Below are positions 1-8,682 of a stretch of DNA of 20,916 bases, one piece after another (the first letter of the stretch is position 1; each line of letters begins with the position of its first letter). Location: assembly GCA_050747865.1 (NCBI GenBank), contig JBOGJI010000354.1, positions 1-20,916 of the forward strand, in the 5' to 3' direction. This DNA is from JBOGJI01 sp050747865 (GTDB taxonomy: Bacteria > Acidobacteriota > Thermoanaerobaculia > Multivoradales > JAHEKO01). The notes beneath the pieces are model-generated. The model ran no database searches. It saw only the letters and a program-made list of their open reading frames with translations, and was not told where the DNA came from. A program made the translations under genes and the position numbers.

Positions 1-2
1 AG

Positions 3-1286
<1,284 letters not shown>

Positions 1287-1292
1287 AGAACG

Positions 1293-1312
1293 GCCGGGCG
1301 CTCAGGCCCGGT
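1293..1312 (+). terminator. Candidate hairpin terminator after secA
   Basis: A stem CCGGGC (1294-1299) / GCCCGG (1306-1311) with a 6-nt loop, extended by one G-T pair, starts a few bases after the secA stop. It lies between two convergent genes and could serve both strands. No T-run follows, so this is a weak call. Confidence 0.35.
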
Positions 1313-1366
1313 CGGACTGCTTCGCGACGGTAGGCTCTCAGGCGCGCCCACCGGATCGGAGCGGGG

Positions 1367-2152
1367 TCACTCGGGAGTCTCTTCGCCCCTCTCCTGCATC
1401 TTCTGCTTCATCTCGGACGCCTTCTCCTTGAGCTCGGAGGCCGTCTGCTTCATCTCGCGCGCCGCCTGGCTCGCCATGGTGCGCTCGTAGACGATCTCCA
1501 TGCTCTTGAACTCGGTGCCGTCACGGGTCTCGTACATCGAGAACTTCTGGGAGTCGTCTCCGACGTACTCCATCTCGATCCGCGCGCTGGTCGTGCCGCC
1601 GGTTATCGGGTCGGCCCAGGACAGCGTGTAGGTGCACGTGGAGTGATCCTCGGCGCAGGTGCCTTCGCCGCTGCCCGTTCCGGTCGACATGCTGTCGATC
1701 CAGATGCTCCAGTACTTGCCGGTCACGTTGTTGTAGCCGCCGAGGCCCATGCCCTCGAACGGCGTGCCCATCATGTCGCCGTGGAAGTGCTCCACCATCA
1801 CCCGGCCGTCGAGCACCATCTTGCGCTCGACCTTGCCCGCGCTCGTCATCGGCTCGGCGCCGGGCTCCATCCACATGGTGTTGGTGGTCTTCCAGCTCCC
1901 GGCCGACTTGGCGAGCCAGGCGTGCGGCTCGCCGGGAGTGCCGGCCTTCATGTAGGCCTCCATCATCGCCTGCATCTCGGGCGACATCTCGGGCATTGCG
2001 CCGGCCGGCGGTTGGACGCCCTCGGGGTGCTCCTCCTGACCGGTCGGGTGCTCCTCCTGGCCCGTCGGGTGTTCCTCCTGGGCCCATACGGGCAGCACGA
2101 CCACGAGGGCGAGCGCGGCCAGCACGACCAGGAATCGATTGCGAACTGTCAT
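1367..2152 (-). CDS. Secreted DUF1579 family protein
   Basis: The product has 261 residues. The ATG at 2152 is chosen because GGAGG lies about 5 nt upstream; an in-frame ATG further up (2179) would place this ribosome-binding site inside the gene. Residues 1-24 form a signal peptide (hydrophobic core LVVLAALALVVVLPV, cleavage after VWA). Residues 25-45 are three copies of QEEHPTG/QEEHPEG. Residues about 55-225 match the DUF1579 pattern: HAWLAKSAGSWKTT, the glycine-rich GMGLGGYNNVTGKYWSIWID, and a final MEIVYERT. The last 30 residues (ASELKEKASEMKQKMQERG) form a charged, possibly coiled-coil tail. The family is predicted to fold as a beta barrel and has no established reaction, so no function is assigned. 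The tail and the repeats may be lineage additions. Confidence 0.88.
   Translation of the reverse strand: MTVRNRFLVVLAALALVVVLPVWAQEEHPTGQEEHPTGQEEHPEGVQPPAGAMPEMSPEMQAMMEAYMKAGTPGEPHAWLAKSAGSWKTTNTMWMEPGAEPMTSAGKVERKMVLDGRVMVEHFHGDMMGTPFEGMGLGGYNNVTGKYWSIWIDSMSTGTGSGEGTCAEDHSTCTYTLSWADPITGGTTSARIEMEYVGDDSQKFSMYETRDGTEFKSMEIVYERTMASQAAREMKQTASELKEKASEMKQKMQERGEETPE
2018..2080 (-). repeat. Three tandem 21-bp coding repeats (QEEHPTG x3)
   Basis: Three in-frame 21-bp units encode QEEHPTG, QEEHPTG and QEEHPEG directly after the predicted signal-peptide cleavage site of the DUF1579 protein. The acidic, histidine-containing repeat is likely a flexible linker. Slippage in it would change linker length without breaking the frame. 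Confidence 0.85.
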
Positions 2153-2250
2153 GGGGTCCTCCTTTCGAAAGGATCTCACCGCGGATCGGCGACCGGTGGA
2201 GGTGCGCGCGTCGCGATGTGTCGTGCGGTCATTCTACACGCATTCTCCGA

Positions 2251-2273
2251 GCGGAGGTTCTGGTATCCTCCGC
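2251..2273 (+). promoter_or_regulatory. Perfect palindrome with embedded -10-like element before guaB
   Basis: GCGGAGG (2251-2257) and CCTCCGC (2267-2273) are exact inverted repeats with a 9-nt spacer, 6 nt before the guaB ATG. The spacer and right arm contain TGGTATCCT (2261-2269), which resembles an extended -10 box. The GGAGG in the left arm is too far from the ATG (23 nt) to be a normal ribosome-binding site and would be paired in RNA. It may be an operator, an RNA hairpin or the promoter core. Confidence 0.4.
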
Positions 2274-2279
2274 CACTCC

Positions 2280-3776
2280 ATGCCCGATCTCGCGCAGACG
2301 CCGCTCGCCCTCACGTTCGACGACATCCTGATCCTGCCCGGCCTGTCGCGGGTCCATCCGGCGGAGGTGAGCCTGACGACACGGCTGACCCGCGGGATCG
2401 AGCTCAACGTCCCGCTGCTCTCCGCGGCGATGGATACGGTGACCGAGTCGCGCCTCGCCATCTCGCTGGCGCAGGAGGGCGGCATCGGCGTCATCCACAA
2501 GAACCTGTCGATCGACGCCCAGGCGGCCGAGGTCGACAAGGTGAAGCGCTCCGAGGCGGGGATGATCGTCGATCCGGTGACCATGCGCCCGGAGCAGCGG
2601 ATCCGCGAGGCCCTGCAGGTGATGGCGAGCTACAAGATCTCCGGCGTCCCGGTCACCGACGCCGGGGGCCACTTAGTGGGCATTCTCACCAACCGCGACC
2701 TGCGCTTCGAGACCGACCTCGAGAAGCCGATCTCCGAGCTGATGACCCGCGACAACCTGGTCACCGTGGCGCCGGAGACTACCCTCGAGGAGGCCAAGGC
2801 GGTGCTGCACGAGCACCGCATCGAAAAGCTCCTGGTGGTCGACGGCGAGGGCAACCTGACCGGCCTGATCACGGTCAAGGACATCCAGAAGACGATCGAA
2901 TACCCGAGCGCCTGCAAGGACGAGCTCGGTCGGCTGCGCGTCGGCGCCGCCATCGGCACTACCGGGGACTATCTCGAGCGCGCCCAGGCCCTGATCCAGG
3001 CCAAGGCCGACATCCTTGTCGTCGACTCCTCCCATGCCCACAGCGAGGGGGGCCTGAAGGCGATCGAGACCCTGCGCCAGCGTTTCCCCGACGTTCAGCT
3101 CGTCGCCGGCAACGTCGGCACCCGGGAGGGCGCCCAGGCGCTGATCGAGCGCGACGTCGACGCGGTCAAGGTCGGCATCGGTCCGGGGTCGATCTGCACC
3201 ACGCGGGTGGTGACGGGAGCCGGAGTGCCGCAGGTCTACGCCGTCCAGGAGGCGGCGCGGGCGGCGGCGGACAGCGGCGTGCCGGTGATCGCCGACGGCG
3301 GCATCAAGTTCTCCGGCGACGTCACCAAGGCACTGGCGGTCGGCGCCGACTCGGTGATGATCGGCTCGCTGTTCGCTGGCACCGAGGAGAGCCCCGGCGA
3401 GACGGTGCTCTACCAGGGACGCAGCTTCAAGGCGTATCGCGGCATGGGCTCGCTGTCGGCGATGGCGCGCGGCAGCGCCGATCGCTACTTCCAGGAGCAC
3501 GCCGCCGACTTGCCGGGGGGCGAGCCGGTGCAGCTGTCCAAGCTGGTGCCCGAGGGGATCGAGGGGATGGTCCCGTTCAAGGGCAGCGTCCACGAGATGG
3601 TCGCGCAGCTCATCGGCGGCCTGCGCGCGGGCATGGGGTTGGCCGGCTCAGCCACCATCGCGGAGCTGCGCACCGGGGCACGCCTGGCCCGCATCACCCC
3701 CGCGGGCCTCAAGGAAGGGCACCCGCACGACGTGGTGATCACCAAGGAAGCCCCCAACTATTGGGTCGAACAATAA
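2280..3776 (+). CDS. guaB: Inosine-5'-monophosphate dehydrogenase
   Basis: IMPDH oxidises IMP to XMP with NAD+, the committed step of GMP synthesis. The product has 498 residues, close to the usual bacterial length. The start at 2280 gives the canonical N-terminus ALTFDDILILPG; the frame is open further upstream but that part has no family resemblance. Visible: the N-terminal barrel half with PLLSAAMDTVTE; a tandem CBS (Bateman) module at about residues 97-210, which usually binds purine nucleotides; VDSSHAHS; the catalytic loop GIGPGSICTTR with the active cysteine at residue 306; the IMP site IADGGIKFSGD; and the flap with YRGMGSLSAM and SADRYFQ. No guaA follows. It is transcribed divergently from the DUF1579 gene across 127 nt, and no purine riboswitch was recognised there. 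Confidence 0.97.
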   Translation: MPDLAQTPLALTFDDILILPGLSRVHPAEVSLTTRLTRGIELNVPLLSAAMDTVTESRLAISLAQEGGIGVIHKNLSIDAQAAEVDKVKRSEAGMIVDPVTMRPEQRIREALQVMASYKISGVPVTDAGGHLVGILTNRDLRFETDLEKPISELMTRDNLVTVAPETTLEEAKAVLHEHRIEKLLVVDGEGNLTGLITVKDIQKTIEYPSACKDELGRLRVGAAIGTTGDYLERAQALIQAKADILVVDSSHAHSEGGLKAIETLRQRFPDVQLVAGNVGTREGAQALIERDVDAVKVGIGPGSICTTRVVTGAGVPQVYAVQEAARAAADSGVPVIADGGIKFSGDVTKALAVGADSVMIGSLFAGTEESPGETVLYQGRSFKAYRGMGSLSAMARGSADRYFQEHAADLPGGEPVQLSKLVPEGIEGMVPFKGSVHEMVAQLIGGLRAGMGLAGSATIAELRTGARLARITPAGLKEGHPHDVVITKEAPNYWVEQ

Positions 3777-3791
3777 TCCCCCGCACGCCCC

Positions 3792-3815
3792 GGGGTCAGG
3801 GTTCAGGGGTCAGGG
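3792..3815. repeat. GGGGTCA heptamer tandem repeat
   Basis: Three head-to-tail heptamers, GGGGTCA, GGGTTCA and GGGGTCA, then GGG, sit in the 51-nt gap between the convergent guaB and HerA-like ATPase genes. The same unit recurs at 9925-10020 beside the M24 peptidase, which suggests a dispersed intergenic repeat. Confidence 0.75.
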
Positions 3816-3827
3816 ACGAAGGGGGGC

Positions 3828-6269
3828 CTACTCCGGCCGCCAGGCCAGCGTCAGCAAGCGGACTCTGATATCGGCCTTGCGCGGTGCGAGCGCAACGGTC
3901 TCCAGCTCCTGCCCGGCCGCGTCGATCGCGCGATCGAGCTCCCGCAGCGCTTCCTCGTGCTCATGTTCACGTTCCTCCCGCTGCCGCTCGAGGGCGGCGA
4001 GCTCCCCCTGAGCGCGCTCCACATCCTGCTTTTCGGCACCGACGCGGCTGTAGCTGCGGGCGGCGGACCCCAGGCCGCTGGATCGCCGTCGGCCGAGCAC
4101 TCCGCCGAGGACGGTGGTGCCCAGGTGGATCCAGGCGTTGCGCTTCTGATGCGCGACCTGCTCCTCTTGCTTGGCGAGGTTGGCCGTGGCCTTCTGGATG
4201 CGCTCGTCCAACCGCGCCAGATCGCTCCGCAGCTTCTCGTCGAGCGCCGTCTCCTTCGGCCCTCGTTGCGCCTTTACGGCCTCCCGCACCCGCTCCAGGA
4301 ATGCCTCGCGGCTCTCCCCCGCTTCGGATGTGAGCCCGACGCCCGGGGCTCGTAGCAGCTCCAGGCGGCGCTCGTTGTAGAGCCAGCTCGTGAGCGCCTT
4401 CTCCCACTGCCCGTAGCTGGCCTTGCGGCTGGCCGCGGCGGGAAGCGGTGCAAAGGGAAGCGCCAGCGCCGGCTCGGCGCCCAGCCCCTCCTCCCCGACC
4501 TCGACCTCTTCCGCTGCCGTCCAGTCGATCGGGACCGGGCCGTCATCGAACGGAGCGAAGAGCGCGAACTCCTGCGACCCCTCGTGCTCGCGGCCGCGGT
4601 CGGCAAAGTACATCCGCACCAGGGCCAACAGACCCGGATAGTGGCGCCGAGTGTCCTGGCGCAGCGGCGGCAGGAAGACCTGTCGCACGTCGGGCGGCAG
4701 GACTGGAAGGGTTCCGGTCGAGGTCTCGGCAGATGCGGCAGTCGCGTCTGCGCCGGCCCCACCGGCCGGGGCTGCAGCTGCCGGCGCAACCGGCGCCGTA
4801 CCGGCCGCGACGTCGGACGCGGTCGCCGCCGCGTCAGCCGTGGGCTCCGGCTCCTGATGCCCGGCCATCAACTTCTCGATCTGCCGGCGCGTCAGCGGCC
4901 CGCGCAGATAGGACATCGCCCAGCGGGTGTGGAAGATCACCGGCTCGCCTTCGTGCACGTTGTGCATGAGGAAGACCCGCTTGCCCAAACCGGCGAGCGT
5001 CTCCTCCATGGCCTTGCGGTCGAAACGGGCCTCTCCCGCCGACACGCCCTCGAGGCCGTCAAGCACACGCATCTTGTCCCGCTCGGTCTGCAGCCGGCCG
5101 AGGAACCAGGTCCCGGCGTTGGACAGGGCCTTGTAGTCGAGGTCGACCGGGTTCTGGGTCGCCAGCACCAGTCCCAGCCCGTGCGCCCGCGCCTGCTTGA
5201 GCAGGGTCAGGAACGGCCGCTTCGACGGCGGCTCGGCGCTCGGCGGCAGGAAGCCAAACACCTCGTCCATGTAGAGGATCGCCCGCAGGTTCTCGGTGCC
5301 CGGCTGGGCGCGCATCCACCCCAGGGTCTGGTTCAGCAGCAAGCTGACGAAGAACATGCGCTCGGTCTCGGCGAGATGCGCGATCGAGAAGATGGCCACC
5401 CGGGGCTTGCCGTCCGCCGTGTAGAGCAGCTTCTGGACGTCGAGCGGCGTCCCCTCGAGCCAGGCAGCGAAGCCGGGAGCGGCGACCAGGCTGTTGATCG
5501 CGGTGGCGAGCTTGAAGCGCTCCTTCTCCGGGTAGAAGGTCTCGAGCTCCATGACGCCGACGCGGTCGAAGGGCGGCTTCTGGACGCCGTGGATCAGGCC
5601 GGCGAGATCGAGGTCGCGGCCGGCGCGCCAGGTCTGGTCGAAGAGGGTGGCGAGCAGGATGTGCTCGCGTGATTGCACCGGATCGGCATCGATGCCGAGC
5701 AGGGAGAGCAGGCTGGTCGCGGTCACCTGCACCCGGTCGCGCAGCAGGTCCTCGTCCTGCAGCAGCTCGGCCGGAGGCGCGGCCAGCGAGCTCAGGATGG
5801 ACACCGGCAGGCCGGCAGAGCTGCCCGGGGTGTAGATGCGCACGTCGGCCGCCTCGCGCAGCTGGCGGATGCGCTCGCCGTCCTGCTGCCAGTCGGCCAG
5901 ACCCTTGCGCCAAGCTTCAGCCTGGGCCGCCGCGTATTCCGCCTCGCCCGCGCCCTCGCGACGCGCGGTGTCGGGGTCGACCCAGGGCGCGAACTCCTCC
6001 GCCGTCAGGCCGGGGAAGGTCAACAGCAGATTCCCCAGGTCGCCCTTGGGGTCGATCAAGATGGCCGGGATGCCGTCCAGGATCGCCTCTTCCAGCAGGC
6101 AGATGCACAGCCCGGTCTTGCCGCTCCCGGTCATGCCCACGCAGACCGCGTGTGTGGTCAGGTCCGCAGAGTCGTACAGGACGGGGTCCGGACCGACCTT
6201 TCCCGAGGACAGGTCGTACGTCCGCCCGAGATAGAACGCATCCGGTCGCTCGATGTCCGCTGCTGCCAT
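3828..6269 (-). CDS. HerA/FtsK-superfamily ATPase with C-terminal coiled coil
   Basis: The product has 813 residues. The ATG at 6269 has GGAGGGA about 5 nt upstream; the in-frame extension beyond it has no SD and reads as non-coding. Residues 1-40 form a short beta-rich region, followed by Walker A GMTGSGKT (45-52), LIDPKGDLGNLLL (71-83), Walker B AILYMDE (330-336), and a sensor-like block QARAHGLGLVLATQNPVDLD (359-378). An Ala/Pro linker (about 473-518) leads to a C-terminal region with FLPPL and a long charged coiled coil (about 672-795), broken by the glycine-rich hydrophobic piece HLGTTVLGGVLGRR (715-728). The layout suits a hexameric DNA-pumping or membrane-associated motor of the HerA/DUF87 type. 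No nuclease (NurA, Sir2, DUF4297) lies beside it, so a defence or repair role is unsupported. The substrate is unknown. Confidence 0.85.
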   Translation of the reverse strand: MAAADIERPDAFYLGRTYDLSSGKVGPDPVLYDSADLTTHAVCVGMTGSGKTGLCICLLEEAILDGIPAILIDPKGDLGNLLLTFPGLTAEEFAPWVDPDTARREGAGEAEYAAAQAEAWRKGLADWQQDGERIRQLREAADVRIYTPGSSAGLPVSILSSLAAPPAELLQDEDLLRDRVQVTATSLLSLLGIDADPVQSREHILLATLFDQTWRAGRDLDLAGLIHGVQKPPFDRVGVMELETFYPEKERFKLATAINSLVAAPGFAAWLEGTPLDVQKLLYTADGKPRVAIFSIAHLAETERMFFVSLLLNQTLGWMRAQPGTENLRAILYMDEVFGFLPPSAEPPSKRPFLTLLKQARAHGLGLVLATQNPVDLDYKALSNAGTWFLGRLQTERDKMRVLDGLEGVSAGEARFDRKAMEETLAGLGKRVFLMHNVHEGEPVIFHTRWAMSYLRGPLTRRQIEKLMAGHQEPEPTADAAATASDVAAGTAPVAPAAAAPAGGAGADATAASAETSTGTLPVLPPDVRQVFLPPLRQDTRRHYPGLLALVRMYFADRGREHEGSQEFALFAPFDDGPVPIDWTAAEEVEVGEEGLGAEPALALPFAPLPAAASRKASYGQWEKALTSWLYNERRLELLRAPGVGLTSEAGESREAFLERVREAVKAQRGPKETALDEKLRSDLARLDERIQKATANLAKQEEQVAHQKRNAWIHLGTTVLGGVLGRRRSSGLGSAARSYSRVGAEKQDVERAQGELAALERQREEREHEHEEALRELDRAIDAAGQELETVALAPRKADIRVRLLTLAWRPE

Positions 6270-6361
6270 GCCGCTCCCTCCATCCTGGCTCGCAAACGGT
6301 ACCGCACTCCCCCGCTGCAGGCCAGCGTTCGAGTGGGCGGTAACGGAGGGGTGCGACCACG

Positions 6362-7291
6362 ATGGCCGACCGAGTTGCTGGCCGGAACCGATCGTGCATA
6401 ATGCGGGTCTCACGTCGTATGCAACTGCCTCGCGACCCGCGCTGGTTGCAGATCGCTTCGTTGGCAACGCTGCTCGTCTACGGCGTGCTGGCCCTCGATC
6501 TGGAGGTGCGCCTCGGGCCCGCGGTCGTGATCGTTGCGAGCTGCCTGGCCTTCCAGTGGCTGGGCACCCGGCTGGCCGGTCTCCCGCGGCACGATCCCAA
6601 GAGCGCCCTCATCTCGGCCCTGTCCCTGGCCCTGCTCCTGCGCACCGCGAGCCCGTTCTGGCTCCTCTCCGTCCCCCTGCTCACCATCGGCAGCAAGTTC
6701 GTGATTCGCGTCCGCGGCCGCCACGTGTTCAACCCGACGAACGTCGGGCTCGCCGCCGGGATGCTGCTGTCCGACGGCGTCTGGGTGTCTCCGGGGCAGT
6801 GGGGCTCGATTGCGATCACGGCGTTCGCCGCCGTCTGCCTGGGCAGCGTCGTGGTGCGCCGGGCGGAGCGCAGCGACGTCACCTGGGCCTTCCTCGCCGC
6901 CTGGCCCGGCCTGCTCTTCGTTCGCGCTTTATGGTTGGGGGATCCGCTCACGATCCCCCTCCATCAGGTGATGAACGGTGCGCTGCTCATCTTCGCCTTC
7001 TTCATGATCTCGGATCCCAAAACGACGCCCGACAGCCGCGCCGGCCGCATCCTGTTTGCTTGCCTGGTCGCCGGCGTCGCCTACGGCCTCCGCTTCGTGC
7101 TCTTCGATTCCAACGCCCTGATCTGGGCCTTGGCGGCCTGTTCGCCGCTGGTGCCCCTGATCAACCTGGTGCTGCGCGGACAGCGTTACGAATGGCCCGG
7201 CGCCGTCCCGACGAAGACGGCCGCCACGCCTGGCCGCGTCGTCGCGGCCGGGGTGGGCCCATCCATGACCCTGACGGGAGGTGCGCCGTGA
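6362..7291 (+). CDS. RnfD/NqrB-like integral membrane protein
   Basis: The product has 309 residues and resembles the membrane subunit D of Rnf ion-pumping complexes. Several hydrophobic helices are visible (about 28-45, 52-68, 82-110, 150-165, 175-192, 200-217, 228-247, 252-271). Family-like blocks are HVFNPTNVGLAAGM (121-134) and FFMISDPKTTPDS (213-225). At the place where RnfD/NqrB usually carry SGAT for covalent FMN, this protein has VSPGQWGS (142-149), so flavinylation looks unlikely. No rnfA, B, C, E or G gene is near. The start at 6362 is preferred for GGAGGG 11 nt upstream; ATGs at 6401 and 6419 are possible, and a CATAAT hexamer at 6397-6402 would favour 6419. Its stop overlaps the next gene's start by one base, so the two are likely translated together. 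Confidence 0.82.
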   Translation: MADRVAGRNRSCIMRVSRRMQLPRDPRWLQIASLATLLVYGVLALDLEVRLGPAVVIVASCLAFQWLGTRLAGLPRHDPKSALISALSLALLLRTASPFWLLSVPLLTIGSKFVIRVRGRHVFNPTNVGLAAGMLLSDGVWVSPGQWGSIAITAFAAVCLGSVVVRRAERSDVTWAFLAAWPGLLFVRALWLGDPLTIPLHQVMNGALLIFAFFMISDPKTTPDSRAGRILFACLVAGVAYGLRFVLFDSNALIWALAACSPLVPLINLVLRGQRYEWPGAVPTKTAATPGRVVAAGVGPSMTLTGGAP

Positions 7292-8640
7292 TGCGATTCC
7301 TGAGCAAGATGACCATGGTGCTTGCGCTAGGGCTGGCGGGTGCCACCGGCGCCCACGCTTTTTGCGGCTTCTATGTCGCCAAGGCCGACACCGAGCTGTT
7401 CAACCGGGCGTCAAAGGTGGCCATCGTGCGGGACGGGGATCGCACGGTGCTGACGATGGCCAACGACTATCAGGGCGAGCCTAAGGAGTTCGCGGTGGTG
7501 ATCCCGGTGCCGCAGCTCCTGGAGGAAGGCCAGATCCACGTCACCGATCGGGCGATCCTGGAGCATCTGGACGCCTATACGGCGCCGCGCCTCGTCGAAT
7601 ACTTCGACGAGGATCCCTGTCGCGTGTACCTGATGCGTGAGATGGAAGGAGTGCCCGCACCGCAACCGGCGGCCGGTGCCGCCGCGGCGCGCGCCGAGGC
7701 CCTGGGCGTTACCATCGAGGCTGAATACACCGTCGGCGAATACGACATCCTGATCCTCTCCGCCAAGGAGTCCCAGGGGCTCGAGACCTGGCTGCGCCAG
7801 GAGGGCTATCGCATTCCCGCGGGGGCCAGCGAGGTGCTGGGCAGCTACCTGAAGCAGGGACTGTATTTCTTCGTCGCCAAGGTGAATCTCGAGGAGCAGG
7901 ACCGGCTCGGCTACACCTACCTGCGGCCTCTGCAGGTGGCCTACGAGGATTCGCGGTTCATGCTGCCCATCCGCCTCGGCACCGTCAACGCCGACGGTCC
8001 GCAGGAGCTGTTCGTCTTCACCCTCACGCGCAACGGGCGGGTCGAGACCACGAACTACCGGACGGTGCAGCTGCCCACCGGGGACGAGCTGCCGGGGTTC
8101 GTGGAGGAGGAGTTCGGCGACTTCTACCGCGCCATGTTCGACCGCCAGGTGGAGCGTCACGAAATGCGCGCGGTCTTCCTCGAATACGCCTGGGACATGA
8201 GCTGGTGCGACCCCTGCGCCGCCGATCCGCTGTCCCCCGAAGAGCTACGCGAGCTTGGCGTGTATTGGCTCGACGGGCCGAGGACGATGCCGGCACCGAC
8301 GCCGCCGCAACGCCGGATCATGCCGCCTCAGGGGGTGGACGTTTTCGTCACCCGCCTGCACCTGCGCTACGACGGCGAGCGCTTCCCCGAGGACCTGGTG
8401 TTCCAGGAGACCGGGGATCGCGCGAACTTCCAGGGCCGTTACGTGCTGCGGCATCCGTGGACGGGCGAGGCCGAGTGTGAGGCGGCGGAGCGCTATCTCG
8501 CGGAGCTGCCGCGCAGGCAGGATGAGCGGGCGCAGCGGCTGGCGAATCTCACCGGGTGGGACATCGCGGACATTCGCGCCAAGATGAAGATCGAGAAGCC
8601 TGCCGAGACAGAGCCCTGGTGGAAGCGCATCTGGAAGTGA
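7291..8640 (+). CDS. Secreted DUF2330 domain protein
   Basis: The product has 449 residues. The ATG at 7291 overlaps the TGA of the RnfD-like gene (TGATG), with GGGAGG about 10 nt upstream; the in-frame sequence further up is only a shadow of that gene. Residues 1-23 form a signal peptide (MRFLSKMTMVLALGLAG, cleavage after AHA), so mature protein would start FCGFYVAKAD. Typical DUF2330 blocks follow: VLTMANDYQGEPKEFAVVIPVP (about 53-74), TAPRLVEYFDEDPC ending at Cys110, YTYLRPLQVAYED, MLPIRLGTVNA, and AWDMSWCDPCAADPLS. Cysteines at 25, 110, 306, 309 and 396 (one CxxC) could form disulfides or bind a cofactor; nothing here proves either. The function of the family is not known to me. The C-terminus is basic and tryptophan-rich (EPWWKRIWK). 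Confidence 0.9.
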   Translation: MRFLSKMTMVLALGLAGATGAHAFCGFYVAKADTELFNRASKVAIVRDGDRTVLTMANDYQGEPKEFAVVIPVPQLLEEGQIHVTDRAILEHLDAYTAPRLVEYFDEDPCRVYLMREMEGVPAPQPAAGAAAARAEALGVTIEAEYTVGEYDILILSAKESQGLETWLRQEGYRIPAGASEVLGSYLKQGLYFFVAKVNLEEQDRLGYTYLRPLQVAYEDSRFMLPIRLGTVNADGPQELFVFTLTRNGRVETTNYRTVQLPTGDELPGFVEEEFGDFYRAMFDRQVERHEMRAVFLEYAWDMSWCDPCAADPLSPEELRELGVYWLDGPRTMPAPTPPQRRIMPPQGVDVFVTRLHLRYDGERFPEDLVFQETGDRANFQGRYVLRHPWTGEAECEAAERYLAELPRRQDERAQRLANLTGWDIADIRAKMKIEKPAETEPWWKRIWK

Positions 8641-8682
8641 TCGGCTGATGGCCCCCGCCCTTTCCCCCTCTGCTCGGGACCG

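Noticed and set aside
1643..3868. Long plus-strand open frame across the DUF1579 gene and guaB
   Set aside because: It is antisense to DUF1579 and out of frame with guaB. Its translation is Arg/Gly/Ala-rich low complexity, typical of shadow frames in GC-rich DNA.
4584..5672. Plus-strand open frame of 362 codons inside the HerA-like gene
   Set aside because: It is the antisense shadow of a well-supported ATPase gene and has no recognisable motif.
6253..7290. Upstream in-frame extension of the DUF2330 gene
   Set aside because: It overlaps the RnfD-like gene out of frame and is Arg/Pro-rich. The start at 7291 gives a clean signal peptide.
3828..8640. A defence island built on the HerA-like ATPase and its divergent neighbours
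   Set aside because: No nuclease, NAD-depleting, protease or recognised effector gene is present, and the surroundings are housekeeping genes.
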